From NCBI GenBank assembly GCA_034437575.1, contig DAOTTY010000346.1, positions 1 to 16,280 on the forward strand: 16,280 nucleotides of DNA, given 5' to 3'. How positions within the stretch are numbered: position 1 is the stretch's first letter; every line of letters begins with the position of its first letter. The stretch is from DAOTTY01 sp034437575 (GTDB lineage Bacteria; Chloroflexota; Anaerolineae; Aggregatilineales; Phototrophicaceae). Made by a program: the position numbers and the translations under genes. The notes below the pieces were generated by a model. That model worked only from the letters and a program-made list of their open reading frames with translations. It was not told the DNA's origin and ran no database searches. Shown here one piece after another: positions 6,431 to 11,782 of the stretch.

Positions 6431-7819
6431 TCAATCAGTCTGAACGACAACGCCATCTGCCGCAACAGGGCGTTGTGTACGAATTCTTTGACAAATCCAG
6501 CGGGCCAGCAGGCCAATACCCGCCCCACTCATCAGGGTCGCAATCGGGATGAGCGGAAGATAGTAACGCTGCCAGGGGAGCGGGTTCAGCAGCAAGCCCA
6601 GCGCCGTCCACCCAAGCCAGTTCAGTATGCCAGCGGCCAGTAAGCGCCGCTCACGTTGCCACATCAGCGTCCCCCATCCGAAAGCAGCCAGAACAGTTAG
6701 CGGGACGCCAAGCAGCGGATGTGCCGGTAGCCCGGCCAAACCAGAGCGCACGTAGCGGGCAATCTGATGGTGAATGTCGTCGGCGCGGTTCCACGACGAC
6801 ATTTCGTAGTATGTCACCGGGGCGCTGTACGGTTCCATCATCAGGCTTATAAATCTGGATTGAAGGCTCGTGGGGGCGGCGGCGTCAATCGCCACCTGAA
6901 TATCAAGCAGGTTGGCTCGCTCCCGCATGAGGTCCCCCATGCGGGCGATGGGGTCACTCCACAGCGCGGGCGAGAGGGCCGCGAAGCTCACTATTGCCGC
7001 CGCGCCTGCGAGCGTCAGGGCGATGCCGTGCAGCACGAACTGCCCCCACCGCTGGCTCCCCCGTAACGTGTGCCACAGCACCGCCCATGCCAGCCACGTC
7101 CATGCACTGACGAGAAATACCGCGCCCGTGTGTTTGCTGGCCAGCGCGACCCCACCCGCAAGCGCCAGTCCGATGTAGGCCAGCGGGCCGGGGTAACGGT
7201 CATTGGATAGACGGCGCACGGCAAACGCGGCCAGCAGCAGCACCAGCAGCCCGAAGAACAGAAAGCTGCCCTCCATCATGGCCCGCCTGCCGTTGAGCAG
7301 CAGCACCGGGTTCAGCCCGTACAGCACCGCTGCCGGGTACGCCGCCCAGCGCCCGCCTAACAGGGACGCCAACGCAAACACCACAACTATACTGGCCGCG
7401 AAAAACCCGGCGGACACATACCGCGCTTGGTGCAGCACACTGTCTTTGGGCAGCCAGCCGCCCGCGACATTGTTATCGTAGCTCAAGCCCCAGTTCCAGC
7501 CCGGCTCAATCGGCAAATCCCCGCGATTGTACCCTGCGGCATACAATACAAATCCGGCGGCATAACGCTGGACGCTGCCGTTAATCAGGCGTAGATAGGG
7601 GCGGCTGTCGATGGTGTAGGGCGGGTTCGTCACCAGGTCGGCGGGGTTGCGCTCTACAAAGGCCGTGATGAAATCCTCTGTGACGCGCACCTGCATTCCT
7701 TCATCGCCATGAAACGGCGTAAGGGGAACCCCCGCCAGCACGTAAGCCACCAGCACAGCCAGCAAGCCAACATCGGCCAACTGCCACACCGCCCTGCTAA
7801 AGTTCCACTTGAACGGCAT
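6431..7819 (-). CDS. GT-C (PMT/ArnT-like, GT39-type) glycosyltransferase
   Basis: This 462-residue polytopic membrane protein has a first helix at about residues 15-33 and the catalytic-type acidic pair D39-E40 (in FHGDEG) at the start of the first outer loop, as in PMT_2/GT39 enzymes. Further segments are around FFAASIVVVFALASLLGG, AAYPAAVLYGLNPVLLLNG, FLFFGLLVLLLAAFAV, GIALTLAGAAAIVSFAAL and LAAGILNWLGWTALGLLL, ending in a basic cytoplasmic tail. The RRAMMEGSFLFF stretch resembles the conserved R..M.E.....F pattern of this superfamily. It would use a lipid-linked sugar; donor and acceptor are unknown. ATG at 7819 lies inside the end of the serA-like gene (23-bp overlap), indicating translational coupling and explaining the absence of its own clear ribosome binding site. 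The next gene encodes a lipoprotein. Confidence 0.8.
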   Translation of the reverse strand: MPFKWNFSRAVWQLADVGLLAVLVAYVLAGVPLTPFHGDEGMQVRVTEDFITAFVERNPADLVTNPPYTIDSRPYLRLINGSVQRYAAGFVLYAAGYNRGDLPIEPGWNWGLSYDNNVAGGWLPKDSVLHQARYVSAGFFAASIVVVFALASLLGGRWAAYPAAVLYGLNPVLLLNGRRAMMEGSFLFFGLLVLLLAAFAVRRLSNDRYPGPLAYIGLALAGGVALASKHTGAVFLVSAWTWLAWAVLWHTLRGSQRWGQFVLHGIALTLAGAAAIVSFAALSPALWSDPIARMGDLMRERANLLDIQVAIDAAAPTSLQSRFISLMMEPYSAPVTYYEMSSWNRADDIHHQIARYVRSGLAGLPAHPLLGVPLTVLAAFGWGTLMWQRERRLLAAGILNWLGWTALGLLLNPLPWQRYYLPLIPIATLMSGAGIGLLARWICQRIRTQRPVAADGVVVQTD

Positions 7820-9431
7820 GGCGCACAAAGTCTAACTGCTTGAGTTCCGACATAAGGGGTTCGGGCAGCGATTCGTCTAAGCTCAGCACAGTCAGCGTGT
7901 GCCCGCCCGGTGCAGCCCGCCCGGTGTACCAGCTTGCAATATTGATGGCATTGGAAGCCAGCAGCGTGCCCACCCGCCCGATGACGCCCGGTGTGTCGTG
8001 GCTGCCCATCAGCAGCAAGCGCCCGCGAGGGACGAAGTTAATCGCGTACTGGTCAATCTGGACGATGTGCGGCTCTTGCCTGTCGAGCAGGGTACCACTG
8101 ATGACGATCTCGGTGCCGTCCTCCCACGTCACCTGGCAGGACAGCAAATTGGTGTAGTTCGCCGCCCGCAGGCCCTTCGTCTGCATCACCTGGATGCCGC
8201 GCTCTGCGGCCAGCACCGGCGCGTTGATGTAACTCACCGGCTGGCTGAGTACCGGTGCCAGAATCCCCTTGAGGATGGCAACTGTCAGCGGTTTAACCAT
8301 ACCGTCCATGTCGTCGCCGCGTGTTTCGACGGCCACCCGCCGAATCGGGCTGCGAGAAAGAGTGTGTTGCAGCCTACCAACAACCTCACCTAACCCAAGA
8401 ATCGGGCGCAGGTCCGCAAATTGCATCCCCGGCAGAATGGGCATGTTGATAGCGTTGCGATAGTCTGTGCCGCGCAGGGCATCAAGCACCTGCTGCACAA
8501 TCTGAATCGAGATGTCCTGGGTGGCTTCTGCGGTGTTGTCCCCAATGTGCGGCGTGTGAACAACGTTATCCAGGCCGATGAGCGGGCTGCTATACGGCGG
8601 TTCCTGGGCGAACACATCCACGCCTATGCCCGCCACATGCCCCGCCTTGAGGGCATCAGCTACGGCGTTTTCATCCCAGATGCGCCCGTTGGCCGCATTG
8701 ATGAGGCGTACCCCCGGCTTCGTCTGCGCGATCATATCCGCGTCAAACAGGCTTTCGGTAGCCGGACTGAAGGGCACATGCAGGCTAATCATGTCGCTGC
8801 GGGCCAGCAGCTCTTTCTGGCTGACCAGCGTCACCCGCAGGTCATTGATTTGCTCTTCCGCGATATATGGGTCATGGGCCAGCACATCCATGCCAAAGGC
8901 GGCACTGCGGCGGGCTACCTCGCGGCCTACCCTGCCCAACCCGATGATGCCCAGCGTCTTACCGTAAAGCTGTGTGCCGCGCTGCTGACTGCGATCCAGC
9001 AGCCACCAACCCTCTTTGATACTGTTATGCACAACCGGCAAACGCCGGCACACAGCCAGCATGAGCAGCACCGTATGCTCTGCTGCGGCCACTGCCGTGC
9101 TGCCCGGCGTATGCATCACGATTACACCGCGCTCCGTAGCCGCGTCGATGTCAATACCGCTCAGGCCGGTGCCCACTCGCCCAATCACACGCAGGTCGTT
9201 TGACAGTTCGATGATTTCGCGGCTCAGGTCAACGTCGTCGCGGGCGATGATGGCATGGGCGTTGCGAATCGTTTCTCGCACGAATTTGGTACGCGGCGGC
9301 GTCTGGATCAGTTCGATGTCCGGGGCGTCTTGCAGAAGCTTCAGGCTAAACTCGGTCAGGTCTGTGGTGACGTAGACGCGGTATGTTTCAGTGACTTCGT
9401 GGTGAGTGTTTGGCTGAGGGGTGGGTATCAT
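7797..9431 (-). CDS. serA: D-3-phosphoglycerate dehydrogenase-like protein with substituted active site
   Basis: The 544 residues match the length and domain order of long (M. tuberculosis-type) phosphoglycerate dehydrogenases. A substrate domain is split around a Rossmann domain with G164-x-G166-x-x-G169 (IIGLGRVGRE), followed by an allosteric substrate-binding domain (about 330-460) and a C-terminal ACT domain (about 470-544, starting near GSHDTPGVIGRVG). The family normally makes 3-phosphohydroxypyruvate with NAD in the first step of serine synthesis. The catalytic Glu277 (AQEPP) and His295 (TPHIGD) are present, but the expected Arg is Asn248 (INAANGRIWDE instead of the usual ARGG). The substrate loop near 104-118 (MHTPGSTAVAAAEHT) also departs from the usual GN-containing form. 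The ATG at 9431 overlaps the preceding HAD gene by 4 bp (ATGA). Position beside serB supports serine synthesis; a related 2-hydroxyacid as substrate is the alternative. Confidence 0.85.
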   Translation of the reverse strand: MIPTPQPNTHHEVTETYRVYVTTDLTEFSLKLLQDAPDIELIQTPPRTKFVRETIRNAHAIIARDDVDLSREIIELSNDLRVIGRVGTGLSGIDIDAATERGVIVMHTPGSTAVAAAEHTVLLMLAVCRRLPVVHNSIKEGWWLLDRSQQRGTQLYGKTLGIIGLGRVGREVARRSAAFGMDVLAHDPYIAEEQINDLRVTLVSQKELLARSDMISLHVPFSPATESLFDADMIAQTKPGVRLINAANGRIWDENAVADALKAGHVAGIGVDVFAQEPPYSSPLIGLDNVVHTPHIGDNTAEATQDISIQIVQQVLDALRGTDYRNAINMPILPGMQFADLRPILGLGEVVGRLQHTLSRSPIRRVAVETRGDDMDGMVKPLTVAILKGILAPVLSQPVSYINAPVLAAERGIQVMQTKGLRAANYTNLLSCQVTWEDGTEIVISGTLLDRQEPHIVQIDQYAINFVPRGRLLLMGSHDTPGVIGRVGTLLASNAINIASWYTGRAAPGGHTLTVLSLDESLPEPLMSELKQLDFVRHAVQVEL

Positions 9432-10111
9432 GATGACTGGCCGCAGGTTTCAATAAACACCTTGACTTCGTGCAGTGAGTTGAACACATGCGGCGTAATG
9501 TGTGCAAACACTGCCGGGTTGGTGTGGGATGTATCTGGCACGGCAAGGCAGGTCATCCCGGCAGCGACGGCAGCGCGAGCGCCGTTCGCGCTGTCTTCAA
9601 TCGCAATGCACTCTGTCGGATTGGCACCGAGCCGCTCGGCTGCCAGCCAATACACATCCGGGGCAGGCTTGCCACGCGGCACCTCTTCAGCCGAGGTGCG
9701 AAAGGCGAAGGCATTATCCCAGCGGGGTTGGCTGCCAATCGTCGCATTGATGACCTCAAGTGACGAACTGGACGCGATACCATAGGGGATGTTGCGCTCA
9801 GTCACATAATCGACCATTTCAAAGGCACCGGGCTGGGGTTGGGTGTCTGTTTTGAGCAGGCGCACGATGTCTGCATTCAGTTCGGCAATCAGGCTTTGCA
9901 TATCCCCTTGCAAACCATACGCCCCCATAATGCCGTTCATGTAATCGGTGATGCCCATGCCGATGAACGGCGCGTGCTTTTCATCCTCATATGTCAAACC
10001 CCGCCGCGCCAACAAGCCGGATTCAGCCACTTTCCACAGGCGCTCACTGTCAACCAGGGTGCCGTCCATGTCAAATATAATCGCAGTGGGGGGGCACGGA
10101 AAGTTGCTCAT
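9428..10111 (-). CDS. HAD-IA family phosphatase / beta-phosphoglucomutase-like hydrolase
   Basis: This 227-residue cytosolic protein carries the full HAD set: motif I D14-x-D16-G-T (DMDGTLVDSE) with the nucleophile Asp14, motif II at SSSS (about 114-117), motif III Lys148 (RGKPAPDVY) and motif IV E172-D173 (EDSANGARAAVAAGM). The helical cap after motif I (residues about 20-95) places it in subfamily IA, near beta-phosphoglucomutase and sugar-phosphate phosphatases such as YniC. The substrate is not predictable; a small phosphorylated metabolite is likely. It overlaps both neighbours by 4 bp (ATGA), lying between the serB-like and serA-like genes, so tight co-expression with the serine pathway is clear. 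Whether it works in that pathway or removes a side product is inference. Confidence 0.85.
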   Translation of the reverse strand: MSNFPCPPTAIIFDMDGTLVDSERLWKVAESGLLARRGLTYEDEKHAPFIGMGITDYMNGIMGAYGLQGDMQSLIAELNADIVRLLKTDTQPQPGAFEMVDYVTERNIPYGIASSSSLEVINATIGSQPRWDNAFAFRTSAEEVPRGKPAPDVYWLAAERLGANPTECIAIEDSANGARAAVAAGMTCLAVPDTSHTNPAVFAHITPHVFNSLHEVKVFIETCGQSS

Positions 10112-10947
10112 AACAGGGCAAAAGCCTCCTCGAATGCCTGGCGCAGCGGCGCATCACAGATGATAAACAGGCGAGTGCGCGTGAGCGCAATGCCTTTTTC
10201 AAACACAGCCTGATGGGGCGTGCCCACACAGCGGGCATACCCACTGGGGCCAGCGGCCAACGGCAGCACAGGGGCCAGCGAAAGTGCTTCCAACCACACC
10301 GGTGCCCCCTCACGGACGTTATCGCGGGCTACGACCCCGCCAAAGCCCACAAACAGGTCAACGCGCTCACTGGCTGCCAAATCTGACGCACCGTCACCGA
10401 TGAACAGCCGCTTACCGTGCAGGTCGCCCGCCAGTTCGTCTACGACATCGGGCTTGCCGCTGGATACGGTGAGTGGTCCCTCGTAGTAATCCATGAACTT
10501 CTGGTTAGCTAACTGCGCGGAGTCGTGATAGCGCCACCACACCCCGGATAGCTCGTTAAACTCCAACTCCACAGCCCGCACACACTCCGGGGCGATGCCC
10601 AACCGCCGCGCAAACCCGCGCACGGGGGCTGCCAACCCCCCACTAATCACAAAAACGTGCTTGCCCAAAAAATGCAGTGCGGCAATCACGGCGTCAGCGT
10701 CAGGGACCAGCGTTTCCCAGTAGCGTTCTTCCACCCGCTTGAGTTGCGCTTTCGTCGGCTGGATAGCCTTGAGGCGCTCACCATAAACCTCGGCCAGGTC
10801 AAGGTCGCCATTCATAGCACGGTTGGTTAACTCGGCAACTTCGGCTTCTTTACCAGCCAGCTTGGCCAGTTCGTCAATGCCCTCAATTGTCGAAAGGGTG
10901 CTGTCACAATCAAAAAAAATAAGGTCGTGGCTCAGCCAGGGGTGCAT
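10108..10947 (-). CDS. serB: Phosphoserine phosphatase-like HAD-IB hydrolase with C-terminal extension
   Basis: Residues 8-200 follow the SerB pattern: motif I D13-x-D15-S-T (DCDSTL, with the DST typical of SerB), Glu22 and a helical cap, motif II Ser102 (VISGG), Lys165 (SSGKPDVV) and motif III GDGASDL with Asp185 and Asp189. The enzyme would hydrolyse phosphoserine to serine, the last pathway step. At 279 residues it is longer than the usual 210-225; about 55 extra residues (225-279) rich in Cys, Arg and Phe follow the catalytic domain and match nothing I recognise. ATG at 10947 is preceded by GGAG at a good distance. It is the first gene of the operon and its stop overlaps the next start (ATGA). 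The aminotransferase gene serC is not in the window. Confidence 0.85.
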   Translation of the reverse strand: MHPWLSHDLIFFDCDSTLSTIEGIDELAKLAGKEAEVAELTNRAMNGDLDLAEVYGERLKAIQPTKAQLKRVEERYWETLVPDADAVIAALHFLGKHVFVISGGLAAPVRGFARRLGIAPECVRAVELEFNELSGVWWRYHDSAQLANQKFMDYYEGPLTVSSGKPDVVDELAGDLHGKRLFIGDGASDLAASERVDLFVGFGGVVARDNVREGAPVWLEALSLAPVLPLAAGPSGYARCVGTPHQAVFEKGIALTRTRLFIICDAPLRQAFEEAFALL

Positions 10948-10974
10948 AATCTCTCCAATCGCAAAAGCGCAAGC

Positions 10975-11004
10975 ATTTTACCGTACCCCCTCAGATTTTG
11001 TGAA
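10975..11004 (-). promoter_or_regulatory. Promoter of the serB-permease operon
   Basis: On the minus strand TTCACA (11004-10999) is separated by 18 bp from TAAAAT (10980-10975). Each hexamer matches the sigma-70 consensus at five of six positions. Transcription would begin near 10968, about 20 bases before the serB-like start codon. The element lies back to back with the TetR-gene promoter, so both could respond to the same repressor. Confidence 0.6.
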
Positions 11005-11009
11005 CCCGC

Positions 11010-11038
11010 TTGATGGTAGGCCGTGTGGCTGGTAGAGT
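11010..11038 (+). promoter_or_regulatory. Promoter of the TetR gene
   Basis: TTGATG (11010-11015) and TAGAGT (11033-11038) are separated by the optimal 17 bp, with four of six consensus matches each. The predicted start of transcription falls near 11045, inside the palindrome at 11038-11053, leaving a leader of about 40 bases. Confidence 0.5.
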
Positions 11039-11053
11039 CTAACACGGATTAGA
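11038..11053. promoter_or_regulatory. Palindrome at the TetR-gene start, candidate operator
   Basis: TCTAA (11038-11042) and TTAGA (11049-11053) form a perfect inverted repeat around a six-base centre. It overlaps the end of the predicted -10 element and the predicted transcription start of the TetR gene, the usual place for an autoregulatory TetR operator. TetR sites of the fatty-acid group are often longer, so the true site may extend beyond these arms. Confidence 0.45.
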
Positions 11054-11084
11054 TTATTTTTGCGATTCTCGGAAGGACGACATC

Positions 11085-11729
11085 GTGGCACGCAAACCCG
11101 CCGATCAGTCCGTGAGCAAGGCCGACATTCTCCAGGCTGCCGCCGAAGTGCTGCGGCAAAAAGGCTATGAGGCCACCACCATGAAAGATATTGCGGCAGA
11201 GGTAGACCTGACCGCCGCCAGCCTTTATCACCATTTCAAAAACAAAAACGCACTCATGCTGGCCGTGCTAGAAGGCGGCATGGCCTACACCCTGAGCTGC
11301 ATCCAACCTATTGCTGAGGCCGATTTGCCCGCTGCCGAAAAGCTGCGCCAGATGATCGACATTCATGTGGTTAGCCTGACGCAGCACACTGCCGTCGGCG
11401 TGGCGATGGTGTTTGAAATCGGCGCGTTGACTGGCGTCAAAATCCCCGGCGAAGGCAGCAAAATATCCGCCGGGGCACTGCACGAGTTTGACGAATGGCG
11501 CGAGCGTTTTTTCGATAGACGGTCAGCCTTTGAGGACTGCTTCCGGCAGGTGGTACAGGCGGGTGTGGATTCGGGCGAATTCCGGCAGGTGGATGTGCCT
11601 ATATTCGTCAAAACGGTGTTAGGGGCCAACAACTGGGTGAGCGTGTGGTATCGCCCCGGCGGTCGCCTGGACGGGGAAGCCATTGCCACCCAGATGACAG
11701 AAACATTCTTACGCTCCCTGGAACCCTGA
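11085..11729 (+). CDS. TetR/AcrR family transcriptional regulator (fatty-acid type)
   Basis: The 214-residue protein has an N-terminal TetR DNA-binding domain (about 12-60) with the helix-turn-helix around TTMKDIAAEVDLTAASLYHH and the typical YHHFKNKNAL that follows. The rest is a helical ligand-binding domain (about 65-214) like those of KstR2/FadR-type TetR proteins, which sense acyl-CoA esters. It starts with GTG at 11085, seven to eight bases after GGAAGGA. It lies 53 bp before the FadN-type gene on the same strand and is divergent from the serB operon. The likely role is repression of its own unit, released by acyl-CoA; control of the divergent serine operon is possible. The ligand is inferred from the neighbour, not from specific residues. 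Confidence 0.88.
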   Translation: MARKPADQSVSKADILQAAAEVLRQKGYEATTMKDIAAEVDLTAASLYHHFKNKNALMLAVLEGGMAYTLSCIQPIAEADLPAAEKLRQMIDIHVVSLTQHTAVGVAMVFEIGALTGVKIPGEGSKISAGALHEFDEWRERFFDRRSAFEDCFRQVVQAGVDSGEFRQVDVPIFVKTVLGANNWVSVWYRPGGRLDGEAIATQMTETFLRSLEP

Positions 11730-11782
11730 TCCCCTACGACAGCGAATTACACAATTTGATTTGAAAGGAACCACCTAACGGT

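Noticed and set aside
6391..6528. N-terminal extension of the lipoprotein frame
   Set aside because: It would overlap the preceding gene and bury the lipoprotein signal peptide at residue 47. The ATG at 6390 has an excellent ribosome binding site.
8670..8700. Sequencing frameshift as explanation for the missing Arg in the SerA-like protein
   Set aside because: Residues on both sides (INAA and IWDE) stay in register with the family and the spacing to the downstream Glu and His is exact. Real codon substitutions are therefore more likely than compensating indels.
8421..9203. Open frame of 260 codons on the plus strand opposite the serA-like gene
   Set aside because: The minus strand carries a full-length, motif-rich dehydrogenase here. 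The plus-strand translation is rich in Arg, His and Gln without any domain, and has the look of an antisense shadow.
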